A stretch of DNA of 57,183 nt from CAIMZW01 sp037135095 (GTDB lineage: Bacteria > Actinomycetota > Actinomycetes > Nanopelagicales > Nanopelagicaceae): NCBI GenBank assembly GCA_037135095.1, contig JBAXKZ010000006.1, positions 1-57,183 on the forward strand, given 5' to 3'. The translations under genes and the position numbers were made by a program. Below are positions 1 through 8,945 of this stretch, piece after piece (the first letter of the stretch is position 1; the number at the start of each line of letters is the position of its first letter). The notes under the pieces were generated by a model, which was given only the letters and a program-made list of their open reading frames with translations, did not search any database and had not been told where the DNA came from.

Positions 1-82
1 GTTCCGGCGAGGGATAGTTAATTATCCGTAATCGACGGGTTGCTCTCCTGGGACGTTTGTGTCTTGATAAAGGGAGAAGTAA

Positions 83-688
83 ATGGCAGAGATTACGATC
101 AACGGCAACCTACGGACCGAATTTGGCAAGGGTGCCTCACGCCGCGATCGTCGCGCCGGCTTAGTCCCAGCAGTTATCTATGGACACGGTGAGACTCCTA
201 CCCACGTTTCACTTCCAGCTCGCGAGCTAATCGCAGCCCTCAAGCAATCTAACGTCCTTCTCGACGTGGTTGTTGGTGGCAAGACCGAACTCACTTTGCC
301 TAAGTCCGTCACCAAGAATCCACTAACTAGCCAGCTTGAGCACATCGACTTAGTTCTAGTTCGTCGTGGTGAGCGTGTGACTGTTGAAGTTCCAGTTCAC
401 ACAACTGGTGAGCATGATCGTGATGGCATCTTGGAGCATGTAAACAATGTGATCACCGTAGAAGCTGAAGCAACCAGCATTCCATCATTCTTAACTTTGG
501 ATCTGACGGGCATGAAGGCTGGACTTTCACTTTATGCAGCTGACGTCCCACTGCCAGCAGGAACTACCTTGGTCTCTGATCCACATATGCCTGTTGTTCA
601 CTTATCAGAGCGCGCTACACCTTCTGACGATACAGCTGTCGCTGCAACTCCAGCCGAGACTCCTGCCGCCGAAGCTCCGAAAGCCTAA
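83..688 (+). CDS. rplY: 50S ribosomal protein L25/general stress protein Ctc
   Basis: Binds 5S rRNA in the large ribosomal subunit. The 201-residue product has an N-terminal L25 domain (about 1-90, with the RRAGLVPAVIYGHGE segment) and a C-terminal beta domain of the TL5/Ctc type (about 95-178), so it is the long two-domain form. It ends in an Ala/Pro/Glu-rich tail of about 25 residues, common in actinobacterial L25. The ATG has a good Shine-Dalgarno (GGGAGAAG at 75-82). pth follows 22 nt downstream, as in most actinobacteria. The first 82 bases hold no gene that I can see; prs usually lies upstream but is not in the window. Confidence 0.95.
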   Translation: MAEITINGNLRTEFGKGASRRDRRAGLVPAVIYGHGETPTHVSLPARELIAALKQSNVLLDVVVGGKTELTLPKSVTKNPLTSQLEHIDLVLVRRGERVTVEVPVHTTGEHDRDGILEHVNNVITVEAEATSIPSFLTLDLTGMKAGLSLYAADVPLPAGTTLVSDPHMPVVHLSERATPSDDTAVAATPAETPAAEAPKA

Positions 689-698
689 TTTCATAAGT

Positions 699-710
699 TA
701 GATTTCACGC
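699..710 (+). promoter_or_regulatory. Leaderless -10 element of pth
   Basis: TAGATT (699-704) sits exactly 6 nt before the pth ATG and there is no Shine-Dalgarno, so a leaderless pth transcript starting at or near the A of ATG is likely in addition to read-through from rplY. No clear -35 is visible. Confidence 0.5.
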
Positions 711-1274
711 ATGAGCGAACGCTGGTTACTTATCGGATTAGGAAATCCGGGGGACCAGTATTCAAATACGCGTCACAATATTGGCCAGATGGTTATTAAC
801 TATCTGGCCAATGGTGTCAAATTTTCGCCACACAAATCTCGTATGGAGATTGCAGATATTCGAATTGGTGCCATCCCATTAGTTCTTGCCAAATCTCGAG
901 GCTACATGAATGAAAGTGGAGCGCCAGCTCGAGCGCTGGCAGACTTTTATAAGATTGAACCGGGGCGAATTATTGCGATTCACGATGAGCTTGATATCCC
1001 CTTCAACACGATTCGGTTGAAATTAGGTGGTGGCGATAATGGCCACAACGGTTTAAAGAGTTTAACTAGCCACTTCAACACTGCTGATTATTTCCGTTTG
1101 CGAATGGGGATCGGGCGCCCCGCCGGTCCACAAGATCCGGCAGATTATGTCTTGAAACCATTTGCCAGTGCCGAGAAGAAAGTACTGGAAGATTTTATTT
1201 CTAGAGGTGCCCAAGCCGTCGAACACTTAATCGAAAAAGGTCTAGAGATTACGCAGCAAGAATTTAATAAGTAA
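711..1274 (+). CDS. pth: Peptidyl-tRNA hydrolase
   Basis: Releases tRNA from peptidyl-tRNA dropped by stalled ribosomes. The 187 residues match the bacterial Pth family over full length. Catalytic residues are visible: Asn12 in GLGNPG, His22 in NTRHN, the Asp of AIHDELD and the Asn of GGDNGHNGL. The start is the ATG preceded by a TANNNT element, not by a ribosome binding site. The stop codon TAA (1272-1274) directly abuts the stop codon of the convergent ppc gene with no spacer. Confidence 0.96.
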   Translation: MSERWLLIGLGNPGDQYSNTRHNIGQMVINYLANGVKFSPHKSRMEIADIRIGAIPLVLAKSRGYMNESGAPARALADFYKIEPGRIIAIHDELDIPFNTIRLKLGGGDNGHNGLKSLTSHFNTADYFRLRMGIGRPAGPQDPADYVLKPFASAEKKVLEDFISRGAQAVEHLIEKGLEITQQEFNK

Positions 1275-3980
1275 TCAGCCGGTATTTCGAAGTCCAGCTG
1301 CAACTCCATTAATCGTTAAGAGCAGCGCACGTCGAACCAGAGGATCGGTCTGATCGCCATTTTTGCGAACGTGCTCAAGCAGCGAAATCTGGAGTAGGTG
1401 GAGTGGAGCCAGATACTGGTCTCTGATTGCAAGCGTGCGAGCCAAAATCGGTTGATTGCCCAGTAGTTCTGCTTTGTGCGTGACCAATAAAATTTCGCGC
1501 TTTGTGAGTTCGAATTCCGCCTCGATGGTGTCCAAGAAATGATGAAGTTCCGGTTCCACCAATTTTTCAACGTACTTGCGTGCCATAACTAGATCGGTTT
1601 TGGTAAGCGTCATTTCGACATTGCTGATGAAGGTCCGAAAGAAGTGCCACTCTTTTAACATATGTGAAACGACTTCGCTTTGCCCTGCTTCGCGGGCAGC
1701 TTTTAACCCGGAACCCACGCCAAACCAGCCCGGAACAATCTGTCGTGATTGCGTCCAGCCAAATACCCAAGGAATCGCCCGAAGACCACCAAGACCACCA
1801 CTGGCATCGGCCCGGCGGGCTGGGCGAGAACCAAGGAATAGATCGCCCAATTGTTCGACAGGAGTGGAAGCGTAGAAATAAGCTGGCAGATCGGGATGAT
1901 CAACTAGGGATCGATATTGTTTGAATGAGTTATCGCTGATCAGGTCCATGCAGTTGTTCCAGTTGGCTAAATCGGCTGGGCTCTGACGAGGCGCACGATT
2001 TAATACGGTGGCTTCAAGGGCCGCTGCCATCATGAGTTCAACGTTTTCTCGGGCTAGTGCCGGAAGTGCATATTTGTCACTAATAACTTCGCCTTGCTCG
2101 GTCATCTTTACTTGACCATCGATTGAGCCCCAAGGCAATGCAATCAACGCATCATAAGTTGGTCCGCCACCGCGACCGACGGAACCACCTCGGCCGTGGA
2201 AGAAGCGAAGCGTGATGCCGTGTTTTATTGCTACATCTCGCAATTTCCGTTGGGCTTTGTGAATCTCCCATTGTGAGGTCGCGATACCGGCATCCTTATT
2301 ACCATCGGAATAGCCCAGCATTACTTCTTGGGTATCACCGCGCATCGAAACAATCTTTCGATATTGAGCGTTGCTCAAGAGCGTATCCAAAATTTCACCA
2401 GCGGCGCGAAGTTCAGCAACGGTCTCCAGCAACGGGGCAAAGCCAATCATTGCAAAGGCGCTATCTTCATCCAGGTTGATTAAGCCAGCAATCTTTGCCA
2501 AAGTAACTGGAGCCAAAACATCGATGTGGCTCTTAGTCATGGCAATTATGTAAGTTTCGATTACTTCTGGGCCAAATTTATTAATTAGATCCTTAACGGC
2601 GCCAAAGGTATCTAGCAATCGCTGAGCAGCCGGGTCAATATGGCCGATTGCAAAAAGTTGATTCTTGGAATTTAGTTGCTCGTTAATTTTTGCTTCGCGA
2701 TCGTTATAGCCTTCGCCGAATATTTGTGAGAGCGCATGGTGGTGGGCATCGGAATGTTCCCGAATATCCATGGTCGCGTGGGTGATACCAAAGCTAGAGA
2801 CCGTACGAATAACGCGCTCTAGAAGCCCGGTAGCGATAATTTCACCCTTGTGATTAATGAGCGAGGTGTACATCAGATTTAGATCAGCCAATAGTTCAGC
2901 GGTATCTTTGTAATCTCGGTGATCAATATGTGGGGTGCCGGCGGCATGGCGGCGCTGGGTCAGAATCAACCGATGGCGGATCGCAGTGGCTTTTAATCGG
3001 TATGGCTCTTCTACATTTTGGCGGCGATATCGTTCCTCAATTTCTGGTAAAGCCACCAAGTCACTGGCTACAGATGCCTCCAACTCTTTGGAAGCGCCAG
3101 CAATTCTGGAGGAAATTGATAGCGCCTGACGTAATTCATCCATAGAGCTCAACATGACTCGAATGAAGTGGCCAGTCTGTAAGACAATGGCTTGCGAAGT
3201 TACTTCTGGCGTGATGTGTGGATTTCCGTCGCGGTCCCCACCGATCCAGGTTCCATAACTTAATGGGCGTGACGTCGGAGATACGGTTACGCCGATTCGA
3301 CGTAACTCTCGCGCAAAATCATCGAGCACTTCTGGAATGGTGCTTCTAAATAAATCATCCAAGTAATACAGAGCGTTGGTGGCTTCATCAAGTGGCTCCG
3401 GTCGACCCAGACGAAGTTCATCGGTTTGCCAAAGTAGATCGATAGCTTCTGCCAATCTACGTTCGCGCGTGGTCCCAACTGGTTGATCCAATAGTTCGGC
3501 GATCGTAGTCATTTTGCTTAACACCGAACGGCGCGCAGCTTCAGTCGGGTGAGCGGTAAAGACTGGGCGAACCGAGAAGTGATTGATCCAACCTTGAATA
3601 TCTTCTTTGGTGAATTCATTGGTTTGAATTTGAACGTCAATAATGTGATCCACGGCTTTTGAAAGCCATGAGCCGCCAGCGGCACGCTGCGATGCCAAGA
3701 CTCGAGCACGGTGTACTTGTTCTGCAACATTGGCCAGGTTGAAGTAAGTGCTGAAAGCTCGAACAAGTTGGACGCTTTCAGTGATTGAAATTCGATCGAG
3801 GACGCTCTGACCCTTTCCGTCGCGCACCGCGAGTCGAACTTCTTCGACTAAATCCAAGAGCGCTTGATTCTCTTGGCGGACCAGGCTGGCGCCAAGCAGA
3901 TCACCCAAGCGTCGGACATCACTTCGAAGGTCAGCATTGTCCTGAGGGTCAACCTCAGCAATATCGGTCTTGTCGCTCAC
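1275..3980 (-). CDS. ppc: Phosphoenolpyruvate carboxylase
   Basis: Carboxylates phosphoenolpyruvate to oxaloacetate, refilling the TCA cycle. The 901-residue length is normal for the family. Signatures are intact: the catalytic His at about residue 144 in FTAHPTEAARRS, the glycine-rich FHGRGGSVGRGGGP loop, the GGLRAIPWVFGW segment, and the conserved C-terminal TINGVAAGLRNTG. The start is GTG at 3980, preceded by TAATGT and a 7-nt gap, which suggests a leaderless mRNA. It is divergent from mfd, with a 98-bp spacer. In this organism class I fumarase and Ppc are the only central carbon enzymes in the window besides enolase. Confidence 0.97.
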   Translation of the reverse strand: MSDKTDIAEVDPQDNADLRSDVRRLGDLLGASLVRQENQALLDLVEEVRLAVRDGKGQSVLDRISITESVQLVRAFSTYFNLANVAEQVHRARVLASQRAAGGSWLSKAVDHIIDVQIQTNEFTKEDIQGWINHFSVRPVFTAHPTEAARRSVLSKMTTIAELLDQPVGTTRERRLAEAIDLLWQTDELRLGRPEPLDEATNALYYLDDLFRSTIPEVLDDFARELRRIGVTVSPTSRPLSYGTWIGGDRDGNPHITPEVTSQAIVLQTGHFIRVMLSSMDELRQALSISSRIAGASKELEASVASDLVALPEIEERYRRQNVEEPYRLKATAIRHRLILTQRRHAAGTPHIDHRDYKDTAELLADLNLMYTSLINHKGEIIATGLLERVIRTVSSFGITHATMDIREHSDAHHHALSQIFGEGYNDREAKINEQLNSKNQLFAIGHIDPAAQRLLDTFGAVKDLINKFGPEVIETYIIAMTKSHIDVLAPVTLAKIAGLINLDEDSAFAMIGFAPLLETVAELRAAGEILDTLLSNAQYRKIVSMRGDTQEVMLGYSDGNKDAGIATSQWEIHKAQRKLRDVAIKHGITLRFFHGRGGSVGRGGGPTYDALIALPWGSIDGQVKMTEQGEVISDKYALPALARENVELMMAAALEATVLNRAPRQSPADLANWNNCMDLISDNSFKQYRSLVDHPDLPAYFYASTPVEQLGDLFLGSRPARRADASGGLGGLRAIPWVFGWTQSRQIVPGWFGVGSGLKAAREAGQSEVVSHMLKEWHFFRTFISNVEMTLTKTDLVMARKYVEKLVEPELHHFLDTIEAEFELTKREILLVTHKAELLGNQPILARTLAIRDQYLAPLHLLQISLLEHVRKNGDQTDPLVRRALLLTINGVAAGLRNTG

Positions 3981-3993
3981 TGGGTGAACATTA
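3981..3993 (-). promoter_or_regulatory. Leaderless -10 element of ppc
   Basis: On the minus strand TAATGT (3993-3988) lies 7 nt upstream of the GTG start at 3980, and no Shine-Dalgarno is present. This fits the actinobacterial TANNNT-N6-7-RTG leaderless pattern. Confidence 0.5.
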
Positions 3994-4078
3994 CAGATTC
4001 CGCGTTAGGCTTAGGACGTTACCTGACCCCCATATCCAGCGGATGTGGGGCTTATTGCGTTGTTGGTGAGGAGGGAAA

Positions 4079-7000
4079 ATGTCGCTACTTAACGCTTTCT
4101 CACACCTTGAGATCGAGCCGCTCCAGAACGGTTCCGCAACGTTAATCGCGGGTGAATCGGCCCAAGGCTTGCTGTTGGCGCTTCGGTCAAAATCGAATTC
4201 ATTGTTGGTAGTAACAACTTCATCGCGCCGGGCTGATGAGCTGGCCGATGAACTTCGGGCCTATCTCGGCGCTGATTCGGTTGCGGAATTTCCACCGTGG
4301 GAGACCCTGCCCCACGAAAAATTAAGTCCTAAGAGCGACACCATCGCAGCTCGTTTTCACACCCTTCGCCTTATTAATGGGATGGAATCAACTGTGCTGC
4401 CAAAGGTGGTTGTCACCTCGATCCGAGCGCTCCTGCAGCCAATCGTGGCTGATCTGTTGGCGGAAGAGTTGCTTCACTTGGAATTGGAAATTGAAATATC
4501 ACTCACGCTATTAGTTGAGAAACTCAATTATTTTGGCTACACCAGAACTGATTTAGTGGAACGTCGCGGTGACTTTGCAGTTCGCGGCGGAATCGTCGAT
4601 CTATTCCCGCCAGATAAAGAACATCCGATCCGGGTCGAGTTCTTCGGTGACGAGATTGAAGAGCTGCGCTATTTCACCGTGGCCGATCAGCGTACTTTTA
4701 AACCAGTTAGTGGTGCGATCACAATTTATCCCTGCCGCGAACTTCTGTTATCTGAAACGGTGAAAGCCCGAGCAAAATATGTGGCGGCTGAATTTCCACA
4801 ATTGGCCGAAATGTGCGAAAAACTTTCCGAGGGCATTCCGGTTGATGGAATGGAATCGCTCTCCTCGCTCTTAAAGCCACAAATGAATTCCTTGCTGGAG
4901 TTCATTCCAGCCGGGTTCGAACTTTTTCTAATTGATACTCCAAGAATTACCTCGCGCGCGATTGACCTGCGCGAAACTAACAAAGAGTTTTTAGAAGCAT
5001 CCTGGTCCAATGCGGCTATGGGTGGCGCAGCTCCAATTAACGTTACCGATCATTTGGAATCTGGTGGTTACTACACCATGACGGAGTTGCGCGGGCGGGC
5101 AGACCGGAAGGCGCTGCCATGGCGCGCGCTAGATTTTTATCTTTCAGATGAAGACGAAGGTCAAGAGATTTCCACACTTGAACCAATTCCAGTCTATGGT
5201 GGCAAGTTTGATTCGGCGCTTGCAGATATTCAAGGCTGGCTTGCTGAAGGTTATCAGGTCATTTTCACCGCATCAGGCCCTGGAATTCTGCAACGCTATG
5301 AAGACTTGTTTCGTGAAGCCGATATTGCAGCCCGCCTAATTAATCGTGTTGACTCTCAACTCACAAGAGATGCGATCTATTTAACCGCGACTCAAATTGA
5401 ACATGGTTATTTTTCACCCGAATTCAAAGTGGTACTGATTACGGAGAAAGATATTTCCGGACAACGCTCTTCCAACAAGGATCAAGCTCGAATGCCATCG
5501 CGGCGTAAGAAGGCGATCGATCCAATTGAACTCAAACCTGGCGATTACGTCGTTCACGAACAACATGGCGTTGGTCGCTATATCGAACTCGTCCAGCGCG
5601 TAGTTGGTACGGTATCTCGGGAGTATGTAGTCATTGAGTATGCCGCTTCTAAACGAGGTCAGCCGGCAGATCGACTCTTTGTACCTACGGATACTTTGGA
5701 GCAAGTAACCAGATATGTTGGAGGCGAAGCCCCAGCGGTTCATCGAATTGGTGGCGCCGATTGGCAGAACGCGAAGCGCCGGGCTCGAAAGGCCGTTAAG
5801 CAAATTGCCGCCGAATTGATTCAACTCTATGCCGCTCGAATGAGTGCGCCGGGCTTTGCTTTTTCACCTGATACCCCGTGGCAGCGCGAACTCGAAGCTG
5901 CCTTCCCTTATGTCGAAACTACAGATCAATTAGCAACTATCGAAGAAGTTAAGCGCGATATGGAGCGCTCTCATCCCATGGACCGAGTCGTATGTGGTGA
6001 TGTCGGCTACGGTAAAACTGAGATAGCAATTCGCGCGGCATTTAAAGCAGTACAAGATGGCAAGCAAGTTGCGGTCTTGGTACCGACGACGCTTCTGGTA
6101 CAACAACATTTGACGACTTTTGAAGGACGCTACGCCGGCTTCCCAATTAAAGTTGCCGGACTATCTCGCTTTAACACCGCCAAAGAAGGTAAAGAGATAC
6201 TTAAGAAACTCGAAGATGGCTCCCTGGACGTTGTAATCGGCACGCATCGATTGCTCTCAAAAGATGTGCAATTTCGCGATCTTGGTTTAGTAATTGTCGA
6301 TGAAGAACAACGATTTGGTGTTGAGCACAAAGAAGAACTTAAGAAAGCTAGAACCAATGTGGATGTGCTTTCAATGTCGGCAACGCCAATTCCTAGAACA
6401 CTTGAAATGGCGATCACGGGAATTCGCGAAATGTCCAACATTACGACGCCACCAGAGGAACGTCACCCGGTTTTAACCTATGTGGGCTTCTATGATGAGA
6501 AGCAAGTTACGGCGGCGATTCATCGCGAATTATTGCGGGACGGTCAGATCTTCTTTATTCACAACCGAGTCGAATCAATTGATGCCGTTGTAATCCGATT
6601 GAAGGAATTGGTACCACAAGCTCGAATTCGAATCGCACATGGTCAGATGGCAGAGCGTGAACTTGAAGAAGTGATTTTGGGATTTTGGCAGCGCCAGTTT
6701 GATGTCTTGGTCTGCACCACAATTATCGAGAGTGGCATCGATATTCCAAACGCCAACACCTTGATCGTCGATCGCGCCGACATTTTCGGACTTTCACAAT
6801 TGCATCAGCTACGTGGCCGAGTAGGCCGCGGTCGGGAACGGGCTTATGCCTACTTCCTTTATCCAGCAGATAAACCACTTACGGAAGTGGCACACGATCG
6901 ATTGCGGACAATTGCCACGAATACCGATCTAGGTTCCGGCATGCAGGTGGCGCTCAAAGATCTGGAGATTCGTGGTGCGGGAAATTTGTTAGGCGGCGAA

Positions 7001-7579
7001 CAATCTGGACATATCGCAGAGGTCGGTTTCGACCTTTATATACGAATGGTTGGGGAAGCGATGGAAGAATTTAAAATCGGCTATGTCGACGAAGCGCCGC
7101 GAATTAAAGATTGCAAAGTTGAGCTTCCAGTCACGGCGCATCTGCCGGTCGAGTATGTGCCGTCAGAACGGCTTCGGTTGGATATTTATCGCCGAATGGC
7201 CGATGCCCACACTGAGCTCATGCTTACGGCAATCCGAGAAGAATTGGTGGATCGTTTCGGCGATCTGCCGGAGGCGGCCGAGAACTTGATGGCCGTGGCC
7301 AAACTGCGCACTCTGGCTAAATCCCACGGTTTGACGGAAGTAGTACTGCAAGGAAAGTTTTTGCGCCTTACGCCGTTATTGCTCCCAGAATCGGGGCTAT
7401 TGCGGCTACAGCGGATCTATCCAGGTTCGATCATCAAGGCGGCGGCATCAACCGTGCTTGTGGCGCGCTCCACCATCCCAAATTGGATAGGTGAGGCCGA
7501 AATAGGGGATACTTCAGCCCTGCCGTGGGCGTTGGAGGTTATTCACTCCATCGTTTCGCCGGTTAAAGCCAAAGGGTAA
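4079..7579 (+). CDS. mfd: Transcription-repair coupling factor
   Basis: Removes RNA polymerase stalled at DNA lesions and recruits the UvrABC system. At 1166 residues it is full length. In order: UvrB-homology module (about 1-330), RNA-polymerase interaction domain beginning near residue 480 (PGDYVVHEQHGVGRY), then the RecG-like translocase with Walker A GDVGYGKTE near residue 640, DEEQ box VDEEQRFG near 739, the GRVGRGRE motif VI, and the C-terminal TRCF domain. The start has a strong Shine-Dalgarno (GAGGAGGG) a few bases before ATG. It is followed after 23 nt by a SurA-like lipoprotein gene and then mazG, the classic actinobacterial order. Confidence 0.97.
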   Translation: MSLLNAFSHLEIEPLQNGSATLIAGESAQGLLLALRSKSNSLLVVTTSSRRADELADELRAYLGADSVAEFPPWETLPHEKLSPKSDTIAARFHTLRLINGMESTVLPKVVVTSIRALLQPIVADLLAEELLHLELEIEISLTLLVEKLNYFGYTRTDLVERRGDFAVRGGIVDLFPPDKEHPIRVEFFGDEIEELRYFTVADQRTFKPVSGAITIYPCRELLLSETVKARAKYVAAEFPQLAEMCEKLSEGIPVDGMESLSSLLKPQMNSLLEFIPAGFELFLIDTPRITSRAIDLRETNKEFLEASWSNAAMGGAAPINVTDHLESGGYYTMTELRGRADRKALPWRALDFYLSDEDEGQEISTLEPIPVYGGKFDSALADIQGWLAEGYQVIFTASGPGILQRYEDLFREADIAARLINRVDSQLTRDAIYLTATQIEHGYFSPEFKVVLITEKDISGQRSSNKDQARMPSRRKKAIDPIELKPGDYVVHEQHGVGRYIELVQRVVGTVSREYVVIEYAASKRGQPADRLFVPTDTLEQVTRYVGGEAPAVHRIGGADWQNAKRRARKAVKQIAAELIQLYAARMSAPGFAFSPDTPWQRELEAAFPYVETTDQLATIEEVKRDMERSHPMDRVVCGDVGYGKTEIAIRAAFKAVQDGKQVAVLVPTTLLVQQHLTTFEGRYAGFPIKVAGLSRFNTAKEGKEILKKLEDGSLDVVIGTHRLLSKDVQFRDLGLVIVDEEQRFGVEHKEELKKARTNVDVLSMSATPIPRTLEMAITGIREMSNITTPPEERHPVLTYVGFYDEKQVTAAIHRELLRDGQIFFIHNRVESIDAVVIRLKELVPQARIRIAHGQMAERELEEVILGFWQRQFDVLVCTTIIESGIDIPNANTLIVDRADIFGLSQLHQLRGRVGRGRERAYAYFLYPADKPLTEVAHDRLRTIATNTDLGSGMQVALKDLEIRGAGNLLGGEQSGHIAEVGFDLYIRMVGEAMEEFKIGYVDEAPRIKDCKVELPVTAHLPVEYVPSERLRLDIYRRMADAHTELMLTAIREELVDRFGDLPEAAENLMAVAKLRTLAKSHGLTEVVLQGKFLRLTPLLLPESGLLRLQRIYPGSIIKAAASTVLVARSTIPNWIGEAEIGDTSALPWALEVIHSIVSPVKAKG

Positions 7580-7602
7580 GTTTTAACGAGATGGAGTCTT
7601 AA

Positions 7603-8202
7603 GTGAAGCGGATTGTCGCGCTGGTTAGTGCCGGATTATTGCTCGTTTTGACTGGTTGCTCCCAGGTAAATTCAGCAGCCACCGTTGGTAGCGATGCCAT
7701 CTCAATTGCAACCGTTCAAAAGAGCGTCGATGCCATTTTGGCCGAACGCGCTAAGGTCGACACAACTGGAATGACGCTAGAGACCGGGGATGTCCTGGCC
7801 CGTAGCGAGCTTCGCTTCCATTTAATCTCATTGCTCTTGGCAGATGTCGCTGCCGAAAAGAAATTGACGGTAACCGCCAGCGAAATTGCCGCACGCCGTG
7901 CCTCAATTCTCTCTCAGGTAGGTGGCGAAGCTGGTTTACCTAAGGCTTTGGTAGGCGCTGGAATTGCTGCCCCAGATTTCAATATGTACCTAAATAGCGT
8001 GCTCTATTCTGAGGCGCTGACCAAGCTTGCAGAAAGCCAAGGTGCTACAAAGGCAACTGCAGGCACTGCGATCCAGGCCATGGTCGTTAGCACTGCTGGT
8101 CGCTTAAAAGTTACGGTCAATCCCCGCTATGGCAAATGGGATCCAATACAGGCAAATATCGTCGCCGCTGATGCAACAAAGGGTGCGGTAACTACTAAGT
8201 AA
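7603..8202 (+). CDS. SurA-N-like lipoprotein
   Basis: Probable secreted lipoprotein chaperone related to the N-terminal domain of SurA/PrsA. The sequence opens with a basic start, a hydrophobic stretch and a lipobox ending LTGC, with Cys19 as the lipidation site. A helical region follows (AISIATVQKSVDAILAER and downstream) resembling the SurA_N fold. No PpiC rotamase domain is present at 199 residues, so it would be chaperone only. The start is GTG with GATGGAG upstream. It lies between mfd and mazG, the position usual for this family in actinobacteria. The function is inferred from the fold family and context. Confidence 0.75.
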   Translation: MKRIVALVSAGLLLVLTGCSQVNSAATVGSDAISIATVQKSVDAILAERAKVDTTGMTLETGDVLARSELRFHLISLLLADVAAEKKLTVTASEIAARRASILSQVGGEAGLPKALVGAGIAAPDFNMYLNSVLYSEALTKLAESQGATKATAGTAIQAMVVSTAGRLKVTVNPRYGKWDPIQANIVAADATKGAVTTK

Positions 8203-8228
8203 GTTTCATATTGCATAAGGGAGAGTTT

Positions 8229-8897
8229 GTGGCTGATTCGCAGTTGATCCGACTCCGCGAGGTAATGGATCGACTGCGCTCTCCCGGTGGCTGTCTTTGG
8301 GATGCCGAGCAAACTCACGAAACTTTGCTTAAATATTTGCTTGAAGAGTCTTACGAATATATTGAAGCGGTTGAAGATGGCGATCGAATCGCAATGCAAG
8401 AAGAGCTTGGCGATTTGCTGTTGCAAGTTTATTTTCATTCTCGCATGGCCGAAGAAGATCCAGTTGCGCCATTCTCAATTGATGATGTCGCTGCGACCGT
8501 TGCCGATAAATTAATTCGCCGCCACCCGCATGTCTTCGGCGATGTAAAGGTTTCTTCTAGCGCCGAAGTATTAGAAAACTGGGAGGCGTTAAAAGCACAA
8601 GAGAAGGGGCGAACCTCGGCAACTGAAGGCGTTCCACTAGGCCAGCCAGCGCTAGCGCTCGCTTCAAAGTTGCTTTATCGAACTGAGAAATTTAACTACA
8701 AAATTCCGGTTGAACATCCAGTGAAACTCTTGGAAACCACCACCGAGGAAGAGCTGGGTACCTTAATATTTGGTCTGTTGGACCAAGCCGTAGCGCAAGG
8801 TTTGGATGCCGAAGCCGCCCTTCGAGCCGCTACCAAGCAGTACATCAAGGCAATTCACGAATATGAAGCAGAACAACCCAGGGCAACGACGCCTTAA
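8229..8897 (+). CDS. mazG: Nucleoside triphosphate pyrophosphohydrolase MazG
   Basis: Hydrolyses (d)NTPs, especially damaged ones, to NMP and pyrophosphate. The all-alpha MazG fold is shown by the metal-binding cluster EESYEYIEA followed by QEELGDLLLQV, and by RRHPHVFGD. I chose GTG at 8229 over an in-frame TTG at 8211 because AAGGGAGAG (8217-8225) forms a good ribosome binding site just before it; this gives 222 residues beginning MADSQLIRLREVMDRLRSPG, where family homology starts. It is co-directional with the lipoprotein gene upstream and eno downstream. Confidence 0.93.
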   Translation: MADSQLIRLREVMDRLRSPGGCLWDAEQTHETLLKYLLEESYEYIEAVEDGDRIAMQEELGDLLLQVYFHSRMAEEDPVAPFSIDDVAATVADKLIRRHPHVFGDVKVSSSAEVLENWEALKAQEKGRTSATEGVPLGQPALALASKLLYRTEKFNYKIPVEHPVKLLETTTEEELGTLIFGLLDQAVAQGLDAEAALRAATKQYIKAIHEYEAEQPRATTP

Positions 8898-8945
8898 TCG
8901 ACCGACCCGTTAGAATCGTCCCACCTAATACATCTGGAGATATCT

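Noticed and set aside
8211..8228. TTG start for mazG
   Set aside because: The ribosome binding site at 8217-8225 would lie inside the coding region; GTG 8229 is preferred.
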